A DNA stretch of 64,000 nt, from NCBI GenBank assembly GCA_023459495.1, contig JAEWTL010000077.1:255662-319661 (forward strand), read 5' to 3'. The translations under genes and the position numbers were made by a program. Below are positions 1-8,640 of the stretch, piece by piece (positions within the stretch are counted from its first letter, which is position 1; each line of letters opens with the position of its first letter). This DNA is from Bacillota bacterium (GTDB taxonomy: Bacteria; Bacillota; Clostridia; Christensenellales; SZUA-584). The notes under the pieces are model-generated. The model was given only the letters and a program-made list of their open reading frames with translations. It did no database searches and was not told the DNA's origin.

Positions 1-1
1 T

Positions 2-682
2 TTATATCTCTTCAATGAGCTTCAGCCCCGGACATGGCCGCAGCATTTCGATGATCTCCGCGTGGGATTTCTTTTCTTTGAACTGCAGCATAAACACTGC
101 GCCTACGCCCGGCACCCCCTCGGGCACCAGCGTCTCAAAATCGGAAACGCTGATTTTAAGCCTATCCGCGAGCGCGAGAAAATCGCCGATGTTGCTGATG
201 GCATCGAATACGATGTAGAGCCGAATGCGGCGCATGCGGGAAACGTAGCGCGTCTGCACCCATTCCAGCGCAGTCATGACGAGGAAGATGGCGATGCAGA
301 CCACGATCGCGCCGCTGTAGAACCCAATGCCGATGGCAAGGCCCATGCAGGCCGCCGCCCAAAGCCCCGCCGCGGTGGTGAGGCCGCGAATCTGCTTGAC
401 GCCCGTGACGAGAATCGTACCGGCCCCGAGGAAGCCGATGCCGCTGATGACCTGCGCCCCCAGCCGCGCGGGGTCCGTGTTGCCAAAGCGGCCCAGCATA
501 AATTGAGCAGTCATCATCACGATGGCGGAGCTGACGCATACGAGGATGTAGGTGCGCAGGCCCGCAGCGCGGCGCTTGCGCGTGCGCTCCAGCCCCAAAA
601 GGCCGCCCAACACCATCGCGAGCCCCACGCGCACGATTATTGCCGCCATGTTCAGTTCCTGAAAATACTGATCGATCTGCAA
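2..682 (-). CDS. MgtC/SapB family membrane protein
   Basis: A 226-residue integral membrane protein. The MgtC signature is visible near the N-terminus (VLGGLLGLER at about residues 23-33, then a basic loop ending RAAGLRTY). Further membrane segments run to about residue 140 and include GAQVISGIGFLGAG. The last 75 residues are soluble, like the ACT-type tail of longer MgtC proteins. Relatives are linked to growth at low magnesium and to membrane energetics, but their biochemical activity is unsettled. I chose a TTG start at 682 because GGAGG lies 8 nt upstream and the pre-helix length matches relatives; an ATG at 649 with AGGA upstream is the alternative. The stop codon lies one base inside the window edge. 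Confidence 0.85.
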   Translation of the reverse strand: MQIDQYFQELNMAAIIVRVGLAMVLGGLLGLERTRKRRAAGLRTYILVCVSSAIVMMTAQFMLGRFGNTDPARLGAQVISGIGFLGAGTILVTGVKQIRGLTTAAGLWAAACMGLAIGIGFYSGAIVVCIAIFLVMTALEWVQTRYVSRMRRIRLYIVFDAISNIGDFLALADRLKISVSDFETLVPEGVPGVGAVFMLQFKEKKSHAEIIEMLRPCPGLKLIEEI

Positions 683-710
683 CTATCCTTCCTCCCGAAA
701 GCCGCCTTTC

Positions 711-1265
711 TCACCTGTCCCTGTGGAGCCTGAGTTCAATACCGCTACGTTCCGCTGCCGCTTCGAGGTACTGCCGGATTGTGTGGGCCAACTCCTGCCT
801 GGGCAGGCCGCTTCGACCGCGCACCGCGTCCACTGCAGCTTCAAGTTCGTCCATCGGCAGCAGGGTGCAGGCCAGACAGTAGAAGCTTTTGGACTTGCCG
901 TCATCGGCATCTCCCAGCAAATATTCGAGCGCGGTGATCCGCTGTTGCTGCTGCGCGAGGAAAACATCCATCCCGCGGCTTTGGATATCGATGAGATTGC
1001 CAGCCATCCGCTGATGCGTAACAAAGGAGTCGTGCCCTGCCCTGTCAAACCGCTTGCACGGGTAATCCCCGCAGTCCGCGCATACCTCGCCCCCGTGCTT
1101 TGCGACGCAGCAGCTGAGCACCCCGCAGGCCGGGTGCTTTTCGAAAAAGCCTGGCGCGCCGCATCCGGGGCACCGGGACGCGCCCGTTGTATAATGGCGC
1201 GGGCACAGGCCGCAGTCGATACCGCAGCAGCCGATTTCGGGAAACGCTTTCTCCGGCTTATTCAT
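711..1265 (-). CDS. DUF3795-type cysteine-rich protein
   Basis: A 184-residue soluble protein with a dense N-terminal cysteine block (CCGIDCGLCPRHY, then CPGCG, CGVLSCC, CADCGDYPC within the first 75 residues) and a helical, cysteine-poor C-terminal half. This spacing is typical of DUF3795 proteins, which probably bind zinc or an iron-sulfur cluster; no reaction is known. GGAG lies 6 nt upstream of the ATG at 1265. It sits 28 nt upstream of the mgtC-like gene on the same strand, so the two may be co-transcribed. The family call is from the cysteine pattern; the function is unknown. Confidence 0.75.
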   Translation of the reverse strand: MNKPEKAFPEIGCCGIDCGLCPRHYTTGASRCPGCGAPGFFEKHPACGVLSCCVAKHGGEVCADCGDYPCKRFDRAGHDSFVTHQRMAGNLIDIQSRGMDVFLAQQQQRITALEYLLGDADDGKSKSFYCLACTLLPMDELEAAVDAVRGRSGLPRQELAHTIRQYLEAAAERSGIELRLHRDR

Positions 1266-1348
1266 ATGATTCTCCGACTGGCATATTCACTGCTGCAGGC
1301 TACATTTTCATAAAGGTGCACCAAATCATCCGTCGCATCTGTATGCGA

Positions 1349-2509
1349 TTATACCACATCCTGCGGCAAAGAGGGTGGCTGCTTGGTTCCGAACCACAGC
1401 CGGGGCGGACGCTCGTGCTTTCCGTGCCTCCGGTTTTTGTCGCGTACCCACAGGATGACGCCCACGAAGATCACCGGTATGCCTAGCACCACACCGTACA
1501 CCGCTGCCTGTCCCGGTCCGCCGATGGGCAGCTCTGCCACATGCCATACAGGCTCATCTGCAGCCGGGGGCACGGTTTCGCCCTCATCCTGAGCCGCGGT
1601 GGACACAGGCTGCTGCGCGCTCTGTTCTGCATCCGGTCCCGCTTGCGGTTTCTCCGGCGCTTCCGTGATTTCTTTTCTGTCCCGTACCTCCATCCGGTCG
1701 GCTTCCCCCATCGCAAACGTCTGGATAACGTCCTCCTCCTGCCCGTTTGCGTCGAGGCGGATGTTGAGCGTATAGGGGCTGCTTTCCCACGTCTCGCTTC
1801 CCGACGGGTGCAGGATGCGGTACTCGGTCTGCGGCGCCATCTCCGGCAGGGTAATAGTCCCCTCCGCAACGATGGATCTCGCCGCGTCGCGGATCTCGTA
1901 TGCGGCAGACACGCTTTGCACAATCGCGGCGGACGCGTTGACGACCGGGATGCTGATCCATTCGCCGTCTACGGTGATGTCGCCCGCAGTCACTGTCGGC
2001 GCGGCCTGAAGCGGCAGGTCGATCTGGACTGCCGTATCGATGGTCCAGCCCTCGGCGGATACCCGGATGCCGCCGAGCAGCACGCCCGTGTCCGTATCCG
2101 GCAAGTCGATTCGTATGGTAAGCATTGCGGACATGCCCGCAATGAGCAGCACGGAGTCCTCCATAGTGACGTACTGTGCCAGCCCGGCGCTCTCGTCGGC
2201 CAGTGCAAACGCCTGCGTGTTAACTTTATCCGGGGTCTCATAGAATATGCCGTCCGCGCCGCTGTAGGCGTTGAGCGCGGCCAGATCCAGCCGGAGCGTA
2301 TTTCCGGTGAGGTTGTGAAGCACGGCCTGCAGCGTCACGGTATCCCCCGCGCCCGCGGCAATATGCCAGCCGTCGCTGCCGATATTCTCTTCCGGCAGTA
2401 TGGGCTCCACGGAAAGCGGACATGCTTCGCTGGCTGCCGCGCGGCTAAAATCCGGACAGCAAAGCAGTGCCACCAGCGCCAGAAGCAGTACCACAATACC
2501 TCTTTTCAT
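1349..2509 (-). CDS. Secreted, membrane-anchored DUF916/WxL-interacting-type surface protein
   Basis: A 386-residue protein with a signal peptide (residues 1-25, ending SRAAA). Two beta-rich ectodomains follow (about 30-170 and 175-270), then a low-complexity Pro/Glu/Gln linker (about 275-325), one transmembrane helix (about 340-360) and a short basic cytoplasmic tail. The first ectodomain has the rhythm of the DUF916 peptidoglycan-binding domain found in WxL-interacting proteins (a LSVEPILPEEN opening, a VTLQAVLHNLTG strand and an A-x-AYSGADGIFYE segment). I see no WxL protein nearby, so a surface role is inferred from topology and the domain resemblance only. It ends 83 nt before the DUF3795 gene. 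Confidence 0.6.
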   Translation of the reverse strand: MKRGIVVLLLALVALLCCPDFSRAAASEACPLSVEPILPEENIGSDGWHIAAGAGDTVTLQAVLHNLTGNTLRLDLAALNAYSGADGIFYETPDKVNTQAFALADESAGLAQYVTMEDSVLLIAGMSAMLTIRIDLPDTDTGVLLGGIRVSAEGWTIDTAVQIDLPLQAAPTVTAGDITVDGEWISIPVVNASAAIVQSVSAAYEIRDAARSIVAEGTITLPEMAPQTEYRILHPSGSETWESSPYTLNIRLDANGQEEDVIQTFAMGEADRMEVRDRKEITEAPEKPQAGPDAEQSAQQPVSTAAQDEGETVPPAADEPVWHVAELPIGGPGQAAVYGVVLGIPVIFVGVILWVRDKNRRHGKHERPPRLWFGTKQPPSLPQDVV

Positions 2510-2641
2510 TCACCCCATCCCCCTGTTGCCTGTATCATATCAGAAATGCAGGAAGTTTTGTACTGTTCGCCATAAACTCCGTTTCCAAAACGGGCTCTCA
2601 TAACGGCACGGTGCCGCGAACTGAAATCGCGTTCGGGAACG

Positions 2642-2679
2642 AAATAAAAACACACCGGTCATGAGGCATGTTTTTATTC
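2642..2679. terminator. Bidirectional intrinsic terminator
   Basis: A nine-pair stem with A-rich and T-rich flanks on both sides (AAAAACACACC ... GGCATGTTTTT around an 8-nt loop). It lies just downstream of the nucleotidyltransferase gene, which reads leftwards. I see nothing else between 2510 and 2719 apart from this element. Confidence 0.65.
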
Positions 2680-2719
2680 CTTGTTTGATTTATCGGTTAT
2701 TTTATGAAATCCTTTATGC

Positions 2720-5125
2720 TTATTCCATATCCGGCTCCGGTTTTTGGGCCTCCTTGGGCTGTTTGATAATGCGTTTGACCATGTCGGTGTACTTCTCGCA
2801 CAGCTCCGTCGCAAACTCCTCCGTATCGCCCTCGGTGCGGATGATGATGCGCGGGTGTGTGGTGTGCGGGCAGATGTATCCGAAGCCGTGCCCCTCCTCA
2901 AAGCGCAAGCCTTCGCTGGCGTGCGCGCCCTGTTTGTACATCCCGCCGATCACGCGGCCCACGTCCTCCCACTCGCAGCCCACTTCCCGCACGCGCACAT
3001 GGCCCGGGCGGATCATGGATGCGATCTCCTCGACTGTAGAGCCGGTGCGGGCAATGTGTTCTGCAATGCGGCAGACAGCATAGACCGCGTCGAACAGCAC
3101 CCGCCGCTGCTCCACGCTGAGCGAGAGCAGCGCTTCCTGCTCCGAGCCGAATGTGACCTCCAGCCCCAGCCGCCGTGCCACGGATACCACGCTGCCCGGC
3201 GCGCCCGTGGGCAGCACCACCGTCTTGCGCTCCAGCCCGGCCAGCACGAGGTAATGACGCACCGCGCCGAAATCGTCTGCGTCAATTACGCTGCCGTCCG
3301 CGAGGAACAGCGTGGCATGCGCGGCGTTGCGCGAGAACCGTACCGCGAAATGCGCCCCCTCCTGCGATATGCCCGTCACCGCGTCCAGCCGCACGTCCGC
3401 GGTCTGCCGCTGCACCGATATGCCAGACGCCTCCAATGCCCGCGACGCCAGTTCGTCGGTGCCGCGCCCGCCCCGTACGATCACGCGGATGTCCGCGTTC
3501 CGGATGGCCAGCCGATCGATTTTCGCGCCCGCGGTGTGCACGTACAGGCTTTCCGCCGCGTCCACAGGCCGCTCCCTACCGCAGCGCATGTCCGCCAGCA
3601 CCTCACCCTGATGAAAGTACTTGCTTTCGATCTGCCGCCTCGTCTGTTTGGAGAGCAGGAACAGTTCCGGTTCAAAGATGTCCGCGAGCAGCTTGACGCC
3701 TTTGTACGACCGCACCGAGATGCACAGCCCCGCGCCCATCATCGCGGCAGCGTAGGCGAACACCGGGCGCGGTACGCTGATGAACGTGAGCGCATCCGCG
3801 CCGCTCATGGTGAAGATGCCTGCTGCCTGCTTGAGTGCGGCGTTGGCAAAGTCGCTGCCGTCGCTGCACAGCGCCACGGTTTTACCGGACATCACCTCTG
3901 CTGCCGCGCCGAATATTCGCCCCAGTCGCAGCGGCGTCAGGTCCTCGCCGATGTCGCCCGCAAAGCCGTTCTTGCCAATGAAGTCCACGCGCTCCCCATG
4001 GCCCCAGATGATGTTCTCCCCCGCTGACGCGCCCGCGTGCAGCCACTTCTCCGGCCACAGCCGCACGTGCGGCGATACGCGGTTGTCGCCTGCGAGGCTG
4101 CAGCGGTCGCCCACCACGGCGGTCTCGTACACGCTGCACCGTTCGCCCAGCGACGCGCCCGTGCCGATGACGCAGCCCGAGAGCTTGGTATGCTTGCCCA
4201 CCCGCGCCCCGGATAGCAATATGCTGCGCTTTATGTTGGCATACGCGGCCACCCGCGCCCCATTGCCGATACACGAATACTGCCCGATGTGGGCGCCTTC
4301 CCCGATGACCGAGCCCGCACCGATGAAGGCAGGCGACTGCACGAGCGCCGAGTTGCTGATGTTCGCCCCTTCGCCGACGTAAACACCGCCCACGTTTCTG
4401 CCGCTGATCTTCACGTTAACCGCGCCTTTGAGCATGTCCTCGTGGGCCTTGATATACGCCTCAATGTTGCCCACGTCGCACCAATAGCCTTCCGCGACAT
4501 AGCCATAGATGGGCAGGTTCTGCTGCATCATCAGCGGAAACAGGTCCTTGGCGAAGTCAAACCTCTGGCCCGCCGGGATGAGATCCAGCACCTGCGGCTC
4601 AATGATGTAGATACCGGTGTTGATGGTGTCAGAGAATACGTCCTCCCAGCCCGGTTTCTCTACAAAGCGTTCCACGCCGCCCTCGCTGCCCGAGATTACC
4701 ACGCCGTATTCCAGTGGGTTGCCCATGCGTTTTAAAACGATGGTGGCAGCTGCGCCGTTGCGTTTATGGAAGTCCGCCGCGGCCATGATGTCGATGTCGG
4801 TCAGCGCGTCCCCGCTGAATACGAGAAACGTGCCGTCCACAAAGCCCGAAGCGTTTTTGACGCTGCCCGCCGTGCCGAGCGGCGTGTCCTCCACGTAAAA
4901 TTCCACATGGGCTTCTTTGGGCGTATGGTCCTCGAACCATTCCGTGATCACCGCGGGCTTATAGCCCAGTGTAAATGCCATGTCGGTGATGCCGAAACGC
5001 AAAAGATGCTCGACGGCATATTCGAGCATCGGTTTATCGAGCAGCGGTACCATTGGCTTGGGTACGGCACACGTGAGCGGCCTCAGGCGCGTGCCTTCGC
5101 CGCCCGCCATTACAATTGCTTTCAT
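2720..5125 (-). CDS. Sugar-1-phosphate (mannose-1-P-type) nucleotidyltransferase fused to a degenerate phosphomannomutase-like domain
   Basis: An 801-residue multidomain enzyme. Residues 1-235 are a Rossmann nucleotidyltransferase with the GGEGTRLRPLT pyrophosphorylase loop (8-18) and downstream KP. Residues about 240-360 are a left-handed beta-helix of hexapeptide repeats. Residues about 365-801 resemble phosphoglucomutase/phosphomannomutase. The usual TASHNP phosphoserine loop is replaced by ISVRSYKG and no DGDADR metal motif is present, so the mutase half is probably inactive or regulatory. The likely product is GDP-mannose or a related NDP-sugar, which would suit the mannosyltransferase genes at 29-33 kb. 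Start at 5125 (ATG) because GGAGG lies 9 nt upstream; a longer GTG-initiated reading frame lacks a ribosome site. Confidence 0.85.
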   Translation of the reverse strand: MKAIVMAGGEGTRLRPLTCAVPKPMVPLLDKPMLEYAVEHLLRFGITDMAFTLGYKPAVITEWFEDHTPKEAHVEFYVEDTPLGTAGSVKNASGFVDGTFLVFSGDALTDIDIMAAADFHKRNGAAATIVLKRMGNPLEYGVVISGSEGGVERFVEKPGWEDVFSDTINTGIYIIEPQVLDLIPAGQRFDFAKDLFPLMMQQNLPIYGYVAEGYWCDVGNIEAYIKAHEDMLKGAVNVKISGRNVGGVYVGEGANISNSALVQSPAFIGAGSVIGEGAHIGQYSCIGNGARVAAYANIKRSILLSGARVGKHTKLSGCVIGTGASLGERCSVYETAVVGDRCSLAGDNRVSPHVRLWPEKWLHAGASAGENIIWGHGERVDFIGKNGFAGDIGEDLTPLRLGRIFGAAAEVMSGKTVALCSDGSDFANAALKQAAGIFTMSGADALTFISVPRPVFAYAAAMMGAGLCISVRSYKGVKLLADIFEPELFLLSKQTRRQIESKYFHQGEVLADMRCGRERPVDAAESLYVHTAGAKIDRLAIRNADIRVIVRGGRGTDELASRALEASGISVQRQTADVRLDAVTGISQEGAHFAVRFSRNAAHATLFLADGSVIDADDFGAVRHYLVLAGLERKTVVLPTGAPGSVVSVARRLGLEVTFGSEQEALLSLSVEQRRVLFDAVYAVCRIAEHIARTGSTVEEIASMIRPGHVRVREVGCEWEDVGRVIGGMYKQGAHASEGLRFEEGHGFGYICPHTTHPRIIIRTEGDTEEFATELCEKYTDMVKRIIKQPKEAQKPEPDME

Positions 5126-5676
5126 ACAAAAATGCCTCCGCGGGTGGTATGGCTTTAGTATGCGCAATCGCTTTGTCATGTATTCTGCGCTGTTTTTTGT
5201 GAATTTTGAAGTTGAATCTTTATGGAGGCTCTGCCTCCATGCCACCGCTAAGGGAACATTGTCCCCTTAGAACCCCGTCTTGCAAAACGCTCTGTTCCAG
5301 ATCGTTTCGTGTGCCAAAAAAATTCAATTACTATTCTTTCTGATCAAAGCATTGACTATGTGGGATTCATGCGGCAGGCTGTATAGTTACGGTTCGCGCA
5401 GATATAAATCCCCATCCGACTTAGCAGTACTATGCGATCCCAGCGCCAACCGTAGGGCGCGGCATCCTTGACGCGCCGCCTGTGATCCCGTTGCATTGAT
5501 ACCGCCGGGCTTTCCGGGACGTGCAGGAGCCCGTCCCCTACGTATGGTGCGGCGGGAGACGGCGTGTCGGCAACCGAGGGGGAAATCAGCGATACTTTGC
5601 GATACTGGGACGTAGGAAAAAATGCCCTCTTGCCTAAAGGGGGCTCCGTTGATTCTCCCTTTTTTGCGCTAGCGCC
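5126..5676. other. Intergenic spacer with hairpin repeats, no gene seen
   Basis: About 550 bases with no credible reading frame. It holds a multi-hairpin repeat (5213-5282) and, at about 5452-5550, a pair of GC-rich palindromic stretches of the 'TAGGG...CCCTAC' kind that recur near 8750, 50580, 55390 and 55550. The short frame at 5564-5746 has no ribosome site or protein-like composition. Confidence 0.6.
5213..5282 (+). repeat. Multi-hairpin intergenic repeat, copy 1
   Basis: Contains hairpin GGAGGCTCTGCCTCC, a CCACCGC spacer, a second hairpin with TAAGGG/CCCTTA arms, and a conserved AACCCCGTC tail. The same order of parts is found at 22037-22140 on this strand and at 8641-8732 on the other strand. 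This copy has lost the third, variable hairpin. Confidence 0.7.
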
Positions 5677-6045
5677 TTATAACCAAATCGCCTTGACGAT
5701 CAAAAAGACAACCAGCAACCATATCAATACGATGGGGATGGCATAGTACCATTTCTTCGGTCTGCCGCCTGCCCAAAGGTTCTCCGCTTCTTTGCGGCAT
5801 TCAGCAAAGACTTCCGGTGGTATCAGCTTTATCGTAAGTGCAACCATCAGGGGCAGTATGATCAGATCGTCCAGATAGCCGAGTACGGGGATGAAGTCGG
5901 GAATGAGGTCGATCGGCGAGAGCGCATAGGCGATTGTCAATCCGGCGAGTATCTTTGCCGCAACAGGCGTCTCTTTTTTCTTCATGGCAATGAATACTGC
6001 CGGGATATCTGTTTTGAGTTTTTTCGCTTTTTCTTTCAGGTTCAT
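5677..6045 (-). CDS. DUF1232 (YkvA-like) membrane protein
   Basis: A 122-residue protein with the DUF1232 core YALSPIDLIPDFIPVLGYLD (about residues 40-59), a hydrophobic segment before it and a C-terminal membrane helix (about 100-120). The family is widespread and uncharacterised. It is the last gene of a three-gene operon: its ATG overlaps the TGA of the MarR-type gene in an ATGA quadruplet, so translation is probably coupled. Its job in that operon is not evident. Confidence 0.85.
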   Translation of the reverse strand: MNLKEKAKKLKTDIPAVFIAMKKKETPVAAKILAGLTIAYALSPIDLIPDFIPVLGYLDDLIILPLMVALTIKLIPPEVFAECRKEAENLWAGGRPKKWYYAIPIVLIWLLVVFLIVKAIWL

Positions 6046-6470
6046 TTACTGATGCTTTTCGCCCTTTCGCTGATATCGCTGATGGTTTTGGCAAAGCTTT
6101 GAATCTCCTCGGCTTCCTTACCTTGAAATAGTTGCTTCAGCCATTCCTCATGCAAATCCAGTATGTATTGAAACAACTCTCTACCGGTTTCCGACAGATA
6201 GAGCTCTTTTGCCCTCTTGTCACTGGCAGACTTCTTCGATGTAATGAATCCTTTTTCCTCCATGCTTTTTACAGACCGGGCAACGGCCGCTTTGTCAATT
6301 GCCAGAGTGCTCGCGATTTCCTCCTGGCTGATGCCTTCCTTTTCCCCTATGTTCACCAAAAAAACGCTGTCCGAGAAAGACAGATCCTTCGACGTTATTG
6401 ATTTTGAAACATAGTTCAAAAAGGTCCTGTAAAGAATTCCGAAGTTTCTGAGAATCGATAGATTTTCCAT
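6042..6470 (-). CDS. MarR family transcriptional regulator
   Basis: A 142-residue winged-helix protein. The recognition region is EEIASTLAIDKAAVARSVKS (about 50-69), followed by the MEEKGFI/DKRAKELYLSETG wing typical of MarR, with a dimerising N- and C-terminal helix pair. It is the middle gene of an operon: 21 nt downstream of the hydrolase gene and overlapping the DUF1232 gene by 4 nt. A MarR-like palindrome overlaps the -10 box of the operon promoter (7601-7644), so autorepression released by a small, perhaps toxic, ligand is the likely mode. The ligand is unknown. Confidence 0.9.
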   Translation of the reverse strand: MENLSILRNFGILYRTFLNYVSKSITSKDLSFSDSVFLVNIGEKEGISQEEIASTLAIDKAAVARSVKSMEEKGFITSKKSASDKRAKELYLSETGRELFQYILDLHEEWLKQLFQGKEAEEIQSFAKTISDISERAKSISK

Positions 6471-6491
6471 ATGTACAATCCTTGAATATAT

Positions 6492-7577
6492 TTATTCGCC
6501 CAAAAAGAATTCTTCTACCAGTTGGACAAACTGATCGGGTGCCTCCAGATTCGTCACGTGTCCGGCATCGATCTTCACATATTGGCAGCCGTTGATGAGC
6601 GAAACTGCACGGTCCGCCATTTCCTGAGACATTGCGCCGTTTAGCGTACCATCTTCCAAATAATCAAAATCCGCCTGAATCAGCAGCGTCGGACACTGAA
6701 TTTTCTGGAGCGCCTCTGCATGATCAAATCCTTCGTTCCATGATCCATCGTAAAACGCGGCGCCAAAGCGCGGATCGTAGTAATTCAAGCCTCTCAGCAT
6801 TTCCTGTACGGAAGCGGGTACAAATGCGATTTCGACCGGCTGCCCGGGATTTGCCTTTTTATAGTTGTTGACAGCAAATCGGATCAGCGGCTGAGCGAAT
6901 GGTCCCGCATACGTTTTAAAAAACTCCGTGCCATTTTCGATCCAATAGTCTAAAAAATTGCCGCCATAGCTGCTGTCCTCAAGGGCATTATCGCTGGCTG
7001 TGAAAAGCTTATACGCGACCGTCTGCTCAATCTCAGGGTATTCTGAGGAAAACAACGGCGGGTCTTCCAGTACGATCGCCTTTACTAAATCCGGCTCGTT
7101 TGCGGCAAGCCAGGTTGTCAATAGTCCGCCCGATGAATTCCCGGTCACAAAAGCAGGTCCCCCGATTACAGTCTCAATGAAATCCGCCAAATCACTGCCG
7201 ATCTGATTGGCGGACATGACGTAATCATCCGGGGCAGTGGTTTTTCCGTGTCCGGGATAATCCACGGCGAACACATGAAATTTAGCAGACAGCTCCGGCA
7301 GCACCTCGCTGTACGTGTACCAATCCAGCGTTTGCGCATGCAATAGCAGCAGCGCGGGCCCGTTATCCGGACCTTCGGCATAGTTGAAATTCACCTCGCC
7401 CACTTGGGCGGTCTTTTCAGCGATACCCGCTTCGGCCAGCTTTTCATCCGCCGGGTTCCTATACTGGTTCATATAGATAATCAGCACGATTATTGCGATC
7501 ACCAAAAGCAATACGATAATGCCGATAATGAATAATATCTTTTTGGGCACTGTATTCAAGAAACCGGCTGCACTCAT
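6492..7577 (-). CDS. Membrane-anchored alpha/beta hydrolase
   Basis: About 361 residues. An N-terminal transmembrane anchor (LFIIGIIVLLLVIAIIVLII, about residues 15-35) is followed by an extracytoplasmic alpha/beta-hydrolase domain with the oxyanion region LLLLHAQTLDW, the nucleophile elbow GNSSGG, a late acid strand (LLIQADFDYLEDG) and the catalytic histidine in DAGHVTNLEAP. Start at 7577 because AAGGAG lies 6 nt upstream; an ATG at 7583 is too close to that site. It is the first gene of the MarR-controlled operon, so its substrate, or a compound made by it, may be the MarR ligand. Substrate unknown. Confidence 0.85.
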   Translation of the reverse strand: MSAAGFLNTVPKKILFIIGIIVLLLVIAIIVLIIYMNQYRNPADEKLAEAGIAEKTAQVGEVNFNYAEGPDNGPALLLLHAQTLDWYTYSEVLPELSAKFHVFAVDYPGHGKTTAPDDYVMSANQIGSDLADFIETVIGGPAFVTGNSSGGLLTTWLAANEPDLVKAIVLEDPPLFSSEYPEIEQTVAYKLFTASDNALEDSSYGGNFLDYWIENGTEFFKTYAGPFAQPLIRFAVNNYKKANPGQPVEIAFVPASVQEMLRGLNYYDPRFGAAFYDGSWNEGFDHAEALQKIQCPTLLIQADFDYLEDGTLNGAMSQEMADRAVSLINGCQYVKIDAGHVTNLEAPDQFVQLVEEFFLGE

Positions 7578-7600
7578 ACACATCTCCTTGCCAAAGCATT

Positions 7601-7644
7601 TAGTTGACTCAGTCAATTATATGGTTATTTATTTGAATTGTCAA
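7601..7644 (-). promoter_or_regulatory. Perfect-consensus promoter with overlapping MarR-type operator
   Basis: On the minus strand TTGACA (7644-7639), a 17-nt spacer and TATAAT (7621-7616) match the sigma-A consensus at every position. Overlapping the -10 and start region is the near-perfect palindrome TAATTGACTGAGTCAACTA (7619-7601), whose half-sites pair at 8 of 9 positions around one central base. It lies 24 nt upstream of the hydrolase start. The operon contains a MarR gene, so this is very probably its operator. Confidence 0.85.
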
Positions 7645-7795
7645 TATTGGAGGGATTCAATCAGCGAGTCATACAGTTTGGATAGGCACAGGTACAAAAT
7701 CACACAGACGGCTCGCCAATAGCCCCCAACAGGGGTCCTCGGAAAGCAAAGCTTTTTGGGGTGGTACGCAAGGGGGCCTTTGGTTCGCGGCTATC

Positions 7796-8023
7796 CTATT
7801 CTTTATGATTATCTTCCTTTCTTTTTTCTGGTATTAAAGCAAAGTTAATTGCCATCACGACCACCTGAATCAATGCTAAAACAACAAACACCAGCAAAAT
7901 CCAATCCCCAAAACCAGCAAAGATACCTACTTTGTAATACTTTAAAAACCAAACACATCCAAACAGCAGGAGACACGCCCCATTAATTACCCTAGCTTTA
8001 TTAATTATTTTTTGTAATTTCAT
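7796..8023 (-). CDS. Small two-helix membrane protein, unknown
   Basis: 75 residues with two predicted transmembrane helices (about 13-27 and 38-63) and a charged tail ending EKRKEDNHKE. I do not recognise a family. The region is markedly richer in A and T than the housekeeping genes to the right, as is its neighbour at 8276-8545. This suggests recently acquired DNA. No strong ribosome site is visible before the ATG at 8023. Confidence 0.6.
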   Translation of the reverse strand: MKLQKIINKARVINGACLLLFGCVWFLKYYKVGIFAGFGDWILLVFVVLALIQVVVMAINFALIPEKRKEDNHKE

Positions 8024-8149
8024 ATGATACTGCCTTTTTCATACATTATAAATTCGTCTATAATATTATCACGTTTACCACTAAATTCACAATTAGTATG
8101 TTTTTAAGCAATGCGTCAATCAATGCACCTCTTTTTCTGCATAAAAAAG

Positions 8150-8171
8150 AGGCGGTTACCGCCGCCCCTCG
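8150..8171 (-). terminator. Intrinsic terminator downstream of the 8276-8545 gene
   Basis: On the minus strand, stem GGCGG-taa-CCGCC is followed by TCTTTTTT. It lies about 100 nt past the stop codon of the small membrane protein gene. Confidence 0.6.
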
Positions 8172-8275
8172 TTGTTTTAGAGAAACTTTGTCCTTCGGAA
8201 CACAAATTGATTCGCGCGATGGGAATTGCCTATAATAAATGATGCATACCTTTTTCTATCGTTACATGTAGACTT

Positions 8276-8545
8276 TTATCTTAAAGCTTCGATTATAATA
8301 ATTATACACAACAAAAAATAAGCTACAAAATGAAATGCAGGTCCCAGCTTTTTAGTGTTTCTGATCCCGTTTAAAAACATCACTATACTTAATAGTCCGA
8401 TAAAAATAATAGCGTCAAATTCTCCGATTAAGACACCAAGCAGAGGAGACAAGATAGTTAATATCACAAATATAACAATTATGATATCAAGTAATTTCAT
8501 TTTTAATTGTGAGTTCACATCATTCCCCCGATACCTGCCGATCAT
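8276..8545 (-). CDS. Small hydrophobic protein, unknown
   Basis: Up to 89 residues, almost entirely hydrophobic, with three likely membrane segments (about 18-38, 45-60, 68-87). No family recognised. The start is uncertain: the ATG at 8545 has no ribosome site, a GTG at 8518 follows GGGGGA by 5 nt, and an ATG at 8500 opens the hydrophobic part directly. AT-rich composition matches the neighbouring 75-residue gene and differs from hslU. Confidence 0.5.
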   Translation of the reverse strand: MIGRYRGNDVNSQLKMKLLDIIIVIFVILTILSPLLGVLIGEFDAIIFIGLLSIVMFLNGIRNTKKLGPAFHFVAYFLLCIIIIIEALR

Positions 8546-8586
8546 ATAATTATATTATATTCCATTTCTTGTACAGTTGTAAATCT

Positions 8587-8626
8587 AGAATAAAAGGAGA
8601 CGGTCTTGCGACCGCCTCTTATTCTA
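8587..8626 (-). terminator. Terminator of the hslVU transcript
   Basis: A long hairpin, on the minus strand GAGGCGGTC-gcaa-GACCGTCTC, followed by CTTTTATTCT. It lies about 155 nt past hslU and would end the dprA/topA/hsl transcript. Confidence 0.7.
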
Positions 8627-8640
8627 AATAACCTTTTATT

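Noticed and set aside
5564..5746. 60-codon plus-strand frame in the 5.1-5.7 kb spacer
   Set aside because: No ribosome site, runs into the DUF1232 gene on the opposite strand, and its composition is not protein-like.
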